From Gammaproteobacteria bacterium (GTDB lineage: Bacteria; Pseudomonadota; Gammaproteobacteria; Steroidobacterales; PWYM01): a stretch of DNA of 64,000 nucleotides. This document shows positions 34,219-43,589 of this stretch, piece by piece; within the stretch, counting starts at the first letter, position 1; each line of letters starts with the position of its first letter. The notes under the pieces were generated by a model. That model worked only from the letters and a program-made list of their open reading frames with translations. It was not told the origin of the DNA and made no database searches. Made by a program: the position numbers and the translations under genes. The stretch lies in assembly GCA_003567475.1 (NCBI GenBank), contig PWZL01000021.1, forward strand, positions 1 through 64,000. Reading direction: 5' to 3'.

Positions 34219-36042
34219 ATGGTTACCGTGGTTCGTAACTCCCTCCAGCTCCGCGACCCGCAGCACACCGGGCTGGGCGCACTGTGGCGCAGCGCACTTG
34301 ACCGGGTGCTCGGCCTGCGTGCGCTCGACCGGCTTTACCGCAGCCTGCCACCTGGGCTGGATGCGCGCGGCCTGCTGGATGTCGCCGCCGACACACTGGC
34401 GCTGGACTACGACCTGCTCGGCAGCGATCTCGAGACGCTGCCGGCCAACGGGCCGCTGGTCATCGTTTGCAATCACCCCTTCGGCGGCACCGACGGGATC
34501 CTGCTCACCCGTCTGCTGCTGCGGCGACGCCCCGACCTGCAGGTGCTGGCCAACAGCGCACTGCTGCGCCTCGCGGAACTTGGGGAAATTCTGCTGCCGC
34601 TCGATATCCTGGGGACCACACGCAGCTCGGCGGTCAACCGACGCAGCCTCCGGGCGGCGGCCCGCCATCTGGGCCAGGGTGGCGCGGTCCTGGTGTTCCC
34701 CGCGGGCGAAGTGTCCCACATGAGCCTCGACGGCCGGACCATGGACCGGCGCTGGAGTGCGGCGGCCGGCTGGCTGGTCCGGCGCGCGCGCGCGACGGTC
34801 GTTCCGGCCTGCTTCGAGGGCCGAAACCCGTGGTGGTTCCAGGTGGCCGGTTGGGTCCATCCGCGCTTGCGCACGGTCCTGCTGCCCCGCGTGCTGCTCA
34901 GCCAGCAGGGACAGCGGTTCCGGCTGCACCTCGGTGCCAGAATTCCTTACGGACGGCTGGACAAGCTGGCCTGTGAGCAGTCGATCAGCGACGTCCTCAG
35001 AGCGCTCACCCTCAACCTGCCCATGCAGGCATCGGATTCATCCGGCGACGCGGCAGACTGGCACCTTGCACCCCTGGCTCCCGCTGTCGCCCCGGAGCTG
35101 CTGCAGGCCGAGCTCGAGGCATTGCCCGCACGTGGCCTGCTGCTGAAAAATCGCAGCCTGCACGTCCACCTTGCCCGGGCCAATGAAATCCCCTGGATGC
35201 TCAGGGAGATCGGGCGGCTCCGGGAGCTGACCTTCCGGCGCGTTGGCGAGGGCACCGGGCGGGCGCTGGACCTCGACCGTTTCGACGAGGACTACCAGCA
35301 CCTGTTCATCTGGGATGCCTCCGCGCGGCGGCTGGTCGGCGCCTACCGGCTCGGACCGGTCGATGAGATCCTCGCGCGGCGTGGCCGGCACGGACTCTAT
35401 ACGCACTCGCTGTTTCGCTATTCCGACGCCCTGCTCCAGGATCTCGGGCCAGCGGTGGAACTGGGCCGTTCATTCATCGTTCCCGAGTACCAGCGCAGTT
35501 TCGCCCCGCTGCTGCTGCTATGGCGGGGCATCGGCGCGTTCATGGCGCAGCATCCACACTATCGCTGCCTGTTCGGACCGGTAAGCATCAGCGCCGACTA
35601 CCGGCCTGATGCACGACGCTGCCTGGTGCGCTATCTGCGTCGCCACGCCTATGACCGGCGGCTGGCACGTCGCGTCAGACCACGACGGCCCTATCGCAGC
35701 TGGCCGTTGCCGGGGAACCATGAACATCTCTGGCGGGAGGTCCGCAGTGTGTCTGATGTCGATCTGTTCTCCAACCTGCTGAGCGCCGGTGACCGCGACG
35801 GCCGGGGCGTGCCGGTACTGCTGCGCCATTACCTCAAGCTCGGCGGCCGGATCATCGGCTTCAACGTCGATCCCGCGTTCCGCGACGCACTGGATGGCCT
35901 GATTGTCGTCGATCTGCTGCAAACCGATGACGCGTCGCTGCAGCGCTACATGGGCATCGAAGAAGCTGCGGCCTGGCGTACCCTGCATCGCCGACACGAT
36001 GTCGCCGACGGCAAACGCGATGGCAGACAGCAGATTGCCTGA
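34219..36042 (+). CDS. Fused lysophospholipid-type acyltransferase and GNAT N-acyltransferase (OlsF-like)
   Basis: 607 aa. The N-terminal half is a PlsC-type acyltransferase: VCNHPFGGTDGILL holds the catalytic His-Asp pair, and VFPAGEVSHMS is the glycerophosphate-type motif. The C-terminal half (from about residue 300) is a GNAT-like N-acyltransferase of the OlsB/hemolysin type: LRELTFRRVGEGTGRALDLDRFDEDYQHLFIWD, YRLGPVDEIL and ELGRSFIVPEYQRSFAPLLLLWRGI. Such fusions (OlsF) make ornithine lipids in Serratia by N- then O-acylating ornithine, giving phosphorus-free membrane lipids. A hemolysin-like annotation is also common. The start is the ATG at 34219; a GTG at 34195 is possible. Divergent from the MscS gene. 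Confidence 0.75.
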   Translation: MVTVVRNSLQLRDPQHTGLGALWRSALDRVLGLRALDRLYRSLPPGLDARGLLDVAADTLALDYDLLGSDLETLPANGPLVIVCNHPFGGTDGILLTRLLLRRRPDLQVLANSALLRLAELGEILLPLDILGTTRSSAVNRRSLRAAARHLGQGGAVLVFPAGEVSHMSLDGRTMDRRWSAAAGWLVRRARATVVPACFEGRNPWWFQVAGWVHPRLRTVLLPRVLLSQQGQRFRLHLGARIPYGRLDKLACEQSISDVLRALTLNLPMQASDSSGDAADWHLAPLAPAVAPELLQAELEALPARGLLLKNRSLHVHLARANEIPWMLREIGRLRELTFRRVGEGTGRALDLDRFDEDYQHLFIWDASARRLVGAYRLGPVDEILARRGRHGLYTHSLFRYSDALLQDLGPAVELGRSFIVPEYQRSFAPLLLLWRGIGAFMAQHPHYRCLFGPVSISADYRPDARRCLVRYLRRHAYDRRLARRVRPRRPYRSWPLPGNHEHLWREVRSVSDVDLFSNLLSAGDRDGRGVPVLLRHYLKLGGRIIGFNVDPAFRDALDGLIVVDLLQTDDASLQRYMGIEEAAAWRTLHRRHDVADGKRDGRQQIA

Positions 36043-36074
36043 CACGCTCCGCCCACCGCCAGACACGGGAGGCG

Positions 36075-36575
36075 TCAGTCAGTGTGCCTGCCGATCATGA
36101 CCAGCTCACGCTTCAACGACTCGGCCGTCATGGTCTCCACCGGCAGCGCGAGCAGCCGATCGACGCGGGCACGGACCCGTTGCAAGGTGTCTGCGAAGGC
36201 CGCCTGTCGGCGTGCATCATCGCCGGCCACCGCAGCCGGGTCCGGCAGCCCCCAGTGGGCCCGCAGGCCGCCGCCCGGGAACAGCGGGCAGCTTTCGGCC
36301 GCGGCGCTGTCACACAGCGTAATGGCGGCATCGATCGTCGGGGCATCGGGACCGGTGAAGCTGTCCCAACTCTTCGAGGCCAGACCGTCCAGCGCATAGC
36401 CCGCGCGCTCAAGACAGCGCAACGCATCCGGATTGACTTCGCCACGAGGCTGACTGCCGGCGCTGAAGGCCCGCATCCGACCCGCCGCCGCCGCGTTGAG
36501 CACCGCCTCTGCCAGAATGCTCCGGGCCGAGTTCGCGGTACACAGGAACAGCAGGGTGAACGGCTGCGGGCTCAT
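36075..36575 (-). CDS. arsC: Low-molecular-weight phosphatase/arsenate reductase family protein
   Basis: 166 aa. The P-loop CTANSARS (Cys12 to Arg18) binds the oxyanion. Cys88 and Cys96 (TLCDSAAAESCP) sit where the thioredoxin-coupled ArsC of the Staphylococcus type has its resolving pair, which favours arsenate reductase over tyrosine phosphatase. No arsB, acr3 or arsR lies nearby. Its start overlaps the end of the amidohydrolase gene by 4 bases, so it is the last gene of the Nudix-amidohydrolase-ArsC unit. Confidence 0.72.
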   Translation of the reverse strand: MSPQPFTLLFLCTANSARSILAEAVLNAAAAGRMRAFSAGSQPRGEVNPDALRCLERAGYALDGLASKSWDSFTGPDAPTIDAAITLCDSAAAESCPLFPGGGLRAHWGLPDPAAVAGDDARRQAAFADTLQRVRARVDRLLALPVETMTAESLKRELVMIGRHTD

Positions 36576-37930
36576 GGTGCCTCCCGTCGGCGGTTGCGGA
36601 TCTCGTCAAGTCCGGCATCGAGTGCGGCGCGGTCGAACCAGTCGCCCCGCAGCATCACGCCCAGCGGTCGACGCAGCGGTTCGAGGTCATCGAGCGGATT
36701 GCCGTCGAGCAGCACCAGATCGGCCACGCGTCCCTCGCCGAGGGTGCCGAAATCCGCCCGATCGAAGAAGCGGGCGACGTTCACCGTGCCAGTCTGCAGC
36801 GCCTCGAACCGGGTCAGGCCCGCTGCCAGCAGTGTCTCGAGTTCCGGCACGATCGAAAAACCGGGCGCATTGAAAAACTGCGGTGAATCCGAGCCCAGCA
36901 GCAGATCCACCCCGGCGGCGTGCAGCTGCGCCGTCAGCGTCCGCCGGAGTTCGAAAAAGCGCTCCGCCCGCGCCGGCGAATAGGCGGGGTGGCCAAGAAA
37001 GCTCTGCTTGGCCGCCGTCCAACGCGCCACCAGTTCGGTCGGCAGATAGGCCATTTCCGGTCGCGAGGCCAGGACCTCAGGCGGCTCAGGCGACAGGCCG
37101 TTCAACATGATCGTCTCGGTCGGGACGATCCAGACGTCCTGCTGGCGGGTCGCGCGCGCCAGTCCCGGGAGGCGGGCTTCGTCGACCAGGTCCACGAGAT
37201 TGAAGCCGAAAAACCCGGGTGTCAGATCGTCCGGGATCCGCGGCACGAGCGCGTCGAGATAACCGTCCAGATGATCGATGGCCTGCTGGCGCGCCGCCAG
37301 GGCGCGAGGGACGCCGACCGCCGACGACACATGCCCGGAGAATGCGATGTCGTGAACTGCCGCGGTGGCCACAATGGCCTCGAAAGTCTCGCGACTGAGG
37401 CCCGGGTGGAGCTTCAGGAAGTCATAGCCTGCAGCGGCCTGCTCGGCGACCATGCGCGCGCCGTCTTCCGGGCTGCGGACACTGTTGCCGTTGAGCGACG
37501 GCCCCGAGGTGAAGATGCGCGGGCCCGGCACTTCGCCGGACGCCACCGCCTCACGCAGCGCCAGGTGCCACGGCTCGCCGAGCATGCCGCGGATGGTGGT
37601 CACGCCATGGGCGAGATACATGAACAGCACGTCAGCCGCAAACTCCTGCTGGGCGTGTCCGGGGATATGCGCGTGCATCTCGCCAAGGCCGGGCAGCAGC
37701 CAGCCCCCCTGCGCCTCGATCACCCGGTAGCCGTCGAGCGCTTCTGGCGCCACCTCGGCGGCCTCGACCAGGCGTTCGATCCGCCCGGCCCGGATGAAGA
37801 CATGCCGATCTTCGAGGACGGTCTCGGTCGCCATCGGCACCACATTCACATGGGTGAAGACCCAGGCCTCCCCGGCCTGCACCATCGCTGCGCCGGCCAG
37901 CCCAAGCACCAGGACTGCTGATCTGATCAT
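36572..37930 (-). CDS. Secreted amidohydrolase-family protein, second copy
   Basis: 452 aa from the ATG at 37930; a signal peptide ends GAAMVQA-G. The N-terminal metal pair is in LPGLGEMHAHIPGH (HxH); FSGHVSSAVG and the following block correspond to the third metal-ligand region, and LLGSDSPQFFNAPGFS carries the last metal Asp; GRVADLVLLDGNPLDDL closes the composite domain. The family resemblance to the enzyme at 28072-29418 is moderate. Its substrate is unknown. It begins 4 bases after the Nudix stop and ends overlapping arsC. Confidence 0.75.
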   Translation of the reverse strand: MIRSAVLVLGLAGAAMVQAGEAWVFTHVNVVPMATETVLEDRHVFIRAGRIERLVEAAEVAPEALDGYRVIEAQGGWLLPGLGEMHAHIPGHAQQEFAADVLFMYLAHGVTTIRGMLGEPWHLALREAVASGEVPGPRIFTSGPSLNGNSVRSPEDGARMVAEQAAAGYDFLKLHPGLSRETFEAIVATAAVHDIAFSGHVSSAVGVPRALAARQQAIDHLDGYLDALVPRIPDDLTPGFFGFNLVDLVDEARLPGLARATRQQDVWIVPTETIMLNGLSPEPPEVLASRPEMAYLPTELVARWTAAKQSFLGHPAYSPARAERFFELRRTLTAQLHAAGVDLLLGSDSPQFFNAPGFSIVPELETLLAAGLTRFEALQTGTVNVARFFDRADFGTLGEGRVADLVLLDGNPLDDLEPLRRPLGVMLRGDWFDRAALDAGLDEIRNRRREAP

Positions 37931-37934
37931 GGCT

Positions 37935-38369
37935 CTACTCCCGTTCGCCCAGTGTCCGCAAGGCACTGGCCACGACATCGGCATGGTCGAACGCCAGCCT
38001 CGGCAGTGCCTGCAGACCAAACCAGCTGGCCTCGGCCGCATCGCTGCCAGCATCCGGTGTCGTGGTGCCCGGCAACTCACCCAGATACACCACACTGATG
38101 ACCCGTTCGCGGGGGTCGCGTCCCGGCGTGCCCCAGGTGCCGAGCTGGCGCAGCGGCCCGACGGTCAGCCCTGTTTCCTCGGCAAGTTCACGACGCGCAG
38201 CCGCCTCAAGGTCCTCGTCGATATCCACGAAACCGCCCGGCAGCGCCCAATGGCCGGCGAACGGCGCCGCGGCGCGGCGGATCAGCAGCAGCCTGCGCCG
38301 GGCCGGCAGACCGGCAAACAGGACAACATCCACGGTCACTGCCGGATGGGGATAACGGTAGGTGTACAC
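37935..38369 (-). CDS. Nudix hydrolase
   Basis: 144 aa. The Nudix box GGFVDIDEDLEAAARRELAE plus ETGL is intact (Gly-x5-Glu-x7-Arg-Glu-x2-Glu-Glu-x-Gly), preceded by RLLLIRRAAAPFAGHWALP as in ADP-ribose and NAD-type pyrophosphatases. It cleaves a nucleoside diphosphate linked to another group. First gene of the minus-strand unit with the amidohydrolase and ArsC-like protein, 18 bases after the Rieske oxygenase gene, so that gene may belong to the same transcript. Confidence 0.87.
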   Translation of the reverse strand: MYTYRYPHPAVTVDVVLFAGLPARRRLLLIRRAAAPFAGHWALPGGFVDIDEDLEAAARRELAEETGLTVGPLRQLGTWGTPGRDPRERVISVVYLGELPGTTTPDAGSDAAEASWFGLQALPRLAFDHADVVASALRTLGERE

Positions 38370-38387
38370 GGTCCGGGGAAGCTGACG

Positions 38388-39554
38388 TCAGGCCACCCGG
38401 GCCATTTGCGGGGGACGGCCCAGCACCCGCCCGATCTGGCGGTGCATGTTCTGCACACCAATCTCGTTGCGTCCGATGATGACGTTGCGCTCGAGCCCCG
38501 AATCGATACCCCGCTGCAGCCTCTCACCCAGCCAGTAATCCTCCTCGATGACCACGCGGGTGATCATCTCGAAAAACTCGCGGTAGTGGCGCTCCTCGGC
38601 CTCATCGGCGGGCGGGCGGGGCAGGAACAGCGACTGATAGACCACCGAATGACAGTGATCCACCGGGTATACCCGCCAGAGCTGGAAATGATCCTCGACC
38701 ACGAAAAACACGGTGGCGGGAAAAGCGTAATACACGAACGAGAGATGGTTTCGAGGCTGCCAGCGATCCCGCGGCGTGTCTTTCAGTTCGGCGATCGTGA
38801 GTTTCGGGGCGCAGAGGCGGTGGTTCGGTCCGAGTTGCCGGTAATGGCAGATGTTGTTGTAGCTGATCGCGCCGATGGTGTTCGGGTGCAGCGCCGCGAA
38901 GTGGTAGAACTCGTGATAGCCCTCGAGCAGCGACTTCCAGTTCTGGCGGACCGGGATGCGGGTGGTATCGAAGAGATGATGATCCTCGAGACCGAAGCCG
39001 GCCATGTCCTGACCCAGATCGGCCTGCACCGCGGCCAGGTCGATCGTGCCCTTCGGCTCCACCAGCACGTAGATCATCCCGTCGCGCTCGACTGCCGGCA
39101 GCGGTGTCAGACCGAGCTCGGCCCGATCACAGTTCGGGAACCCTTCGCGCCCCGGAATCCCGCGCAGACGGCCTTCCAGGGTGTAGGTCCAGGCATGGTA
39201 CGGACAGGACATCACCCCGCCGGGCAACTGCCCGCTGCCGACGGCCACGGGCGCCCCCCGGTGACTGCAGACATTCAGGAAGGCACGAACACGGCGATCC
39301 CGATCCCTGAGCAGCACGACAGGCACACCAGTATCGTCGAAGGTGAAATAGTCACCCGGCTCGCGGAGCAGGCAGCTCGGCCCGACACACAAGGGATGCT
39401 CGCGGAACAGCTGTCTGGTCTCCTCGGCAAACTGCCCAGGATCCCGGTAGATGCTGTTGGGCAGAATCATCTCTGCCTGGTCAAGGCAGGTGGCCTTGCG
39501 CTCGACGTAGTCGAGCAGGATTTCGGCCTCCGTGGCCAGCGCGTCGGCATGCAT
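38388..39554 (-). CDS. Rieske non-heme iron oxygenase, alpha subunit
   Basis: 388 aa from the ATG at 39554 (GGGGGAGG 7 bases upstream). The Rieske [2Fe-2S] ligands are Cys96, His98, Cys117 and His120 (CSHRG ... CPYH). The mononuclear iron site is in EGYHEFYHFAALH, giving the HxxxxH pair. The whole chain resembles ring-hydroxylating, choline or carnitine-type monooxygenases. No beta subunit, ferredoxin or reductase is adjacent, so the electron donor is encoded elsewhere. The substrate is unknown; betaine-type osmolyte degradation would fit the habitat but is a guess. Confidence 0.83.
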   Translation of the reverse strand: MHADALATEAEILLDYVERKATCLDQAEMILPNSIYRDPGQFAEETRQLFREHPLCVGPSCLLREPGDYFTFDDTGVPVVLLRDRDRRVRAFLNVCSHRGAPVAVGSGQLPGGVMSCPYHAWTYTLEGRLRGIPGREGFPNCDRAELGLTPLPAVERDGMIYVLVEPKGTIDLAAVQADLGQDMAGFGLEDHHLFDTTRIPVRQNWKSLLEGYHEFYHFAALHPNTIGAISYNNICHYRQLGPNHRLCAPKLTIAELKDTPRDRWQPRNHLSFVYYAFPATVFFVVEDHFQLWRVYPVDHCHSVVYQSLFLPRPPADEAEERHYREFFEMITRVVIEEDYWLGERLQRGIDSGLERNVIIGRNEIGVQNMHRQIGRVLGRPPQMARVA

Positions 39555-39708
39555 GATCAACCCTCCCCCGAAGGCTTCCCTCGACGGCCATCAGCCTAAA
39601 CCGGCGCGGCACCCCACGCAACGATGCTGATGCGGGTTCCCCGGTCGGCCTGACGCCAGCTGCCAGACAGGTTAAACTTGCTGACTCATGCCAACTTGAG
39701 GAGCGCTC

Positions 39709-40203
39709 ATGCAGATCGCGCAGGACACCGTCGTGCACATTCACTACACGCTGAAGAGCGATGCCGGCCAGGTGCTCGACAGTTCCGAGGGCAATGAGCC
39801 GCTGAGCTACCTGCACGGTAACAGCAACATCATCCCGGGTCTGGAGAAAGCGCTGGACGGCCGCAGCCAGGGCGACAGCTTCGAAGTCAGCATCCCGCCG
39901 GACGAGGCGTACGGGCCGCGCGATGAATCGCTGCTCCAGGCGGTGCCGAAAACCGCCTTCCAGGGCTTGGGGGACCTGCAGCCAGGCATGCAGTTCCAGG
40001 CGCAGACCGACCAGGGGCCCCGCATCGTCACCATCGCCGCGGTCGCCGAGGAGTCGGTCACGGTGGACGGCAACCACCCGCTGGCCGGTCAGACCCTCAA
40101 CTTTGCCATCGAAGTCGCCGCCGTACGCGAAGCGACGACCGAAGAACTGTCCCAGGGCCAGGTCCAGGATCACGATCAGGATCAGGCCCCGGATCCGGAC
40201 TGA
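39709..40203 (+). CDS. slyD: SlyD-like FKBP-type peptidyl-prolyl isomerase
   Basis: 164 aa cytoplasmic enzyme. DTVVHIHYTLKSDAGQVLDSS and the SYLHGNSNIIPGLEKALDG block form the FKBP active site around the inserted-in-flap domain, and VTVDGNHPLAGQTLNFAIEVAAVREAT is the SlyD closing sequence. The tail is short and Asp/Gln-rich (QDHDQDQAPDPD) instead of His-rich, so nickel binding is doubtful. GAGGAG precedes the start. Upstream of rimO on the same strand, 39 bases apart. Confidence 0.87.
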   Translation: MQIAQDTVVHIHYTLKSDAGQVLDSSEGNEPLSYLHGNSNIIPGLEKALDGRSQGDSFEVSIPPDEAYGPRDESLLQAVPKTAFQGLGDLQPGMQFQAQTDQGPRIVTIAAVAEESVTVDGNHPLAGQTLNFAIEVAAVREATTEELSQGQVQDHDQDQAPDPD

Positions 40204-40242
40204 GTCCATGACCGACGTCACCGACCCGTTCAGGTAGACACC

Positions 40243-41556
40243 GTGGCCAGAGTCGGTTTCGTCAGTCTTGGATGCCCCAAGGCGCTGGTTGACTCCGAGC
40301 GCATCCTCACGCAGTTGCGGGTCGAGGGCTACGAGATCTCGCCCAGCTATGAGGCCGCGGATCTCGTGATCGTCAACACCTGCGGGTTTATTGACGATGC
40401 CGTGCATGAGTCGCTCGACGCGATCGGCGAGGCGCTGGAAGCCAACGGTCGGGTGATTGTCACGGGGTGTCTGGGCGCAAAGCCCGAGACCATCACCTCC
40501 CGCCATCCCGGCGTCCTCGGGGTCACCGGACCACAGGCCTACGAAGAGGTCATGGCGGCGGTTCACACCGCACTGCCGCCGGTCCACGACCCCTTCATCG
40601 ATCTCGTGCCGCCACAGGGTATCCGCCTGACGCCGCGGCACTTCGCCTACCTCAAGATCTCCGAGGGCTGCAACCATCGCTGCAGCTTCTGCATCATCCC
40701 CTCCATGCGTGGCGACCTCGCCAGCCGCCCGATCGGCGAGGTGATGCAGGAGGCCGAGCGACTGGTTGATGCCGGCGTCCGCGAGCTGCTGGTGATCTCT
40801 CAGGACACCAGCGCCTACGGTGTCGATCTGCGCTACCGCACCGACTTCTGGAACGGGCGCCCGCTGCGCAGCCGGTTTGCCGAGCTGTGCCGCGCCCTGG
40901 GCTCACTGGGTGTGTGGGTGCGCCTGCACTACGTGTATCCGTATCCGCACGTCGATGAGGTCATCCCGCTGATGGCGGAGGGCAAGCTGCTCCCCTACCT
41001 CGACATCCCCTTCCAGCATGCCAGCCCGCGTATTCTCAAGCTGATGCGCCGACCCGCCGCAGCCGAGAACACCCTCGCGCGACTGGCCGCCTGGCGCAGC
41101 CTCTGCCCGGACATCACGGTGCGCAGCACCTTCATTGTCGGGTTCCCTGGCGAGACCGAAGCGGAGTTCCAGGCTCTGCTCGACTGGCTGGAAGAGGCGC
41201 AGCTCGATCGCGTCGGCTGTTTCGCCTACTCGCCGGTGGCCGGTGCGGCCGCCAACGCTTTGCCGGACCCGGTACCTGAGGACATCAAACAGGCGCGGCG
41301 GGAGCGTTTCATGCAAGCGGCGGCCGCCATTTCGGCGAAGCGCATGGCGGCGAAGGTGGGTCGGCGTCTGCAGGTGCTGATCGATGAGGTCGATGACACC
41401 GGCGCCATCGGCCGCAGTGCTGCAGATGCCCCTGAGATCGATGGCGTGGTTCATGTGGCCCCGGCGCCCGGCCTGCGTGCAGGCGAGTTTTGCGAGGTCG
41501 AAATCCTTTCGGCTGACACCTACGATCTACATGGACGCCTGGTCAGTCCCGCCTGA
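40243..41556 (+). CDS. rimO: Ribosomal protein S12 methylthiotransferase
   Basis: 437 aa radical-SAM enzyme that methylthiolates the conserved Asp of ribosomal protein S12. The N-terminal UPF0004 domain begins [18 protein letters not shown] with its three Cys; the radical SAM cluster is Cys143, Cys147 and Cys150 (CNHRCSFC); the C-terminal TRAM domain ends [19 protein letters not shown] start at 40243 gives the full family N-terminus. Its last 26 bases overlap the sirtuin gene. Confidence 0.93.
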   Translation: MARVGFVSLGCPKALVDSERILTQLRVEGYEISPSYEAADLVIVNTCGFIDDAVHESLDAIGEALEANGRVIVTGCLGAKPETITSRHPGVLGVTGPQAYEEVMAAVHTALPPVHDPFIDLVPPQGIRLTPRHFAYLKISEGCNHRCSFCIIPSMRGDLASRPIGEVMQEAERLVDAGVRELLVISQDTSAYGVDLRYRTDFWNGRPLRSRFAELCRALGSLGVWVRLHYVYPYPHVDEVIPLMAEGKLLPYLDIPFQHASPRILKLMRRPAAAENTLARLAAWRSLCPDITVRSTFIVGFPGETEAEFQALLDWLEEAQLDRVGCFAYSPVAGAAANALPDPVPEDIKQARRERFMQAAAAISAKRMAAKVGRRLQVLIDEVDDTGAIGRSAADAPEIDGVVHVAPAPGLRAGEFCEVEILSADTYDLHGRLVSPA

Positions 41557-42388
41557 GGGTGACGAGACGGCCCTGGGGCACGCCCTGGCAGGTTTCCTGC
41601 GCGACCATCAGCGGGTGGCGGTGCTGACAGGTGCCGGCGTCAGTACCGCCTCAGGCATCCCCGACTACCGCGATGCCGATGGTCAGTGGAAACACTCGCG
41701 GCCGGTGATGTTCGAGGATTTCCGGCGGGAGGCGCGGGTGCGTCGTCGCTACTGGGCGCGCAGCCTGGTGGGTTGGGAGTATTTCCGGCGGGCGCGCCCC
41801 AACCCGGCCCATGCGGCATTGGCCAGCCTGGAAGATGCGGGTCGTGTTCGTGGTCTGGTCACCCAGAACGTCGATCGTCTGCACCAGCAGGCCGGCCACC
41901 GTGTCGTGCTCGACCTGCACGGACGGCTCGATCGTGTCGTGTGTCTGGACTGTGGCGATGTCAGTGAGCGTGAAGACATGCAGGTGCGCCTGCAGACGCT
42001 CAACCCGCAGTTCACTGGCACGGTGGCAGTGACCCGCCCGGACGGCGACGCCGACGTCGACCTCGCGGTCAGCGGCGAGCGCTTTCAGGTGCCGGCCTGC
42101 CAACACTGCGGTGGACCGTTGAAGCCCGCGGTGGTGTTCTTTGGCGAAAGCGTGCCGCGCGCCTGGGTCCGTCAGGCCCTGGATGACGTGGACGCAGCCG
42201 ACGCCCTGTTGGTGGTGGGCAGCTCGCTGATGGTGTTCTCGGGCTTTCGTTTTGTCCGCCACGCCGCACAGCACGGCAAGCCTGTGGCCATCCTGGGTCT
42301 GGGACGTACCCGCGCCGACGAGCTGGCGACGCTGCGCCTGCCTGGCGACTGCAGCAGCGTGCTGAACGCCGCGCTGGCGGCACTGTGA
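41531..42388 (+). CDS. NAD-dependent protein deacylase, sirtuin (class II-like)
   Basis: 285 aa. The NAD site is [14 protein letters not shown] (residues 34-47); [14 protein letters not shown] and the catalytic His in DLHGRL follow; zinc is held by CLDCGD and CQHCGG; NAD closure is at [14 protein letters not shown]. The length and the DR-DADG loop resemble SIRT4-like class II sirtuins rather than CobB. Its start lies 26 bases inside the rimO gene and its end overlaps the next gene, so rimO, sirtuin and the barrel gene are translationally linked. Confidence 0.88.
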   Translation: MDAWSVPPEGDETALGHALAGFLRDHQRVAVLTGAGVSTASGIPDYRDADGQWKHSRPVMFEDFRREARVRRRYWARSLVGWEYFRRARPNPAHAALASLEDAGRVRGLVTQNVDRLHQQAGHRVVLDLHGRLDRVVCLDCGDVSEREDMQVRLQTLNPQFTGTVAVTRPDGDADVDLAVSGERFQVPACQHCGGPLKPAVVFFGESVPRAWVRQALDDVDAADALLVVGSSLMVFSGFRFVRHAAQHGKPVAILGLGRTRADELATLRLPGDCSSVLNAALAAL

Positions 42389-43551
42389 CCCGCCAGTCGA
42401 CGGTGATCACCGCCGCCGCAGTGCTCATCGCGACGATGGCGCTGACCGGACCCCGCGAGGCCAGCGCCACGGCCCCGGTTGACCGCAGCTGGCACTGGTC
42501 CGGCGATGCCCGCGGTGGCCTCTTCGTCAGCGAGCGACGGGTCGAGGGCGAGACTGTCGGGCGCAGCGAGGACCTGCGCTGGCGACTGCGCCTGTCGGCC
42601 CGCCGCAGCCTGGCCGAGCGTCTGGAATTCCGTGCCCGGGCGGCGGGCACCTGGTCGCTCGATGAGCCCGGCACACGCGCCTACCTTCGTGCCTCCAGCC
42701 CGAGCGCTACGGGTGCGAACGCAGGCGATGTCACCTTTGACGAACTGCAGCTTCGCGTTCGCGGCGCCGACAACACCTGGTGGCTGGTGGCAGGCCGGTT
42801 CCAGAACCGTTTCCTGCTGCCCGGTGTCGCCGCCAAATCACTGGACCGCAACGACGGCTCCAACGTCGGCGTCGCCTGGCGCGACGGCCTGCATTACTCG
42901 CACCGATTGAACGAGGCGTGGCGCGCACATGTGGTCGTGACGCACCGGCCGCGCGACGGCGGCGGCAGTGCCCGCCGGGCGCCACTGGACTTCATGCACA
43001 CCGACCACCGCGCCAGTGTGTTCACCGGGCTGGCCAGCGAACGGGCCGAGGGCCCGATCATCATGCGCATGGTCGGCATCGACTGGCTGCCTGATGCACT
43101 GGCCAGCGATCAGGCCGACCCGTCGCGCCGGGAAGACTATGTCGCCCTTGTGGCCCGAGCGGCGGCACAGTGGCCGCTCGGCGCTCACGGGACACGGCTG
43201 CTGGCCGGAGCGGAAATCGGCTATGCGCCGAGGACGCAGCGGCTACCCGGAGCGGCAGGCATGACGGGCGGTCGCGCCTCCGGGCTCGCCTGGCAGGCGT
43301 CAGTGAATCTCTACGACATCCGGCCAGGCCATCACCTCGGGCTGGTTCACGGCCAGGCCGGCGCCGGCTGGCTGCTTTCGAATGATTTCCGGGCAAACGA
43401 TCGGCTGACCGAGCTGCGTTATCAGCGCCGCTTCAGCCCGGCACTCTCCGTCGAAATCCGCGGCCGCTATCGCGACACGCTCGTCCCCGCCCCGGGACAG
43501 CCCCGCCGCCACGACCGCGATGCCTATGCGCGGATCACGCTGCGATTCTAA
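42385..43551 (+). CDS. Outer-membrane beta-barrel protein, alginate-export-like
   Basis: 388 aa from a GTG start overlapping the sirtuin stop. A signal peptide (residues 1-29, ending ASATA) precedes alternating hydrophobic segments: LRWRLRLSARRSLAERLEFRARAAG, then TWWLVAGRFQNRFLLPG, and the chain ends YARITLRF with a terminal Phe, all typical of outer-membrane barrels. No TonB box or plug. It resembles porin-like proteins with about 16 strands, but I cannot name the substrate. Confidence 0.7.
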   Translation: MTRQSTVITAAAVLIATMALTGPREASATAPVDRSWHWSGDARGGLFVSERRVEGETVGRSEDLRWRLRLSARRSLAERLEFRARAAGTWSLDEPGTRAYLRASSPSATGANAGDVTFDELQLRVRGADNTWWLVAGRFQNRFLLPGVAAKSLDRNDGSNVGVAWRDGLHYSHRLNEAWRAHVVVTHRPRDGGGSARRAPLDFMHTDHRASVFTGLASERAEGPIIMRMVGIDWLPDALASDQADPSRREDYVALVARAAAQWPLGAHGTRLLAGAEIGYAPRTQRLPGAAGMTGGRASGLAWQASVNLYDIRPGHHLGLVHGQAGAGWLLSNDFRANDRLTELRYQRRFSPALSVEIRGRYRDTLVPAPGQPRRHDRDAYARITLRF

Positions 43552-43589
43552 GTCGCGGGTGGAGTCAGCCGGGTGCTCTGTGTCCCGAC

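Noticed and set aside
40208-40237. Nine-codon frame between slyD and rimO considered as a leader peptide
   Set aside because: No ribosome site, no run of a single amino acid and no attenuator structure support it.
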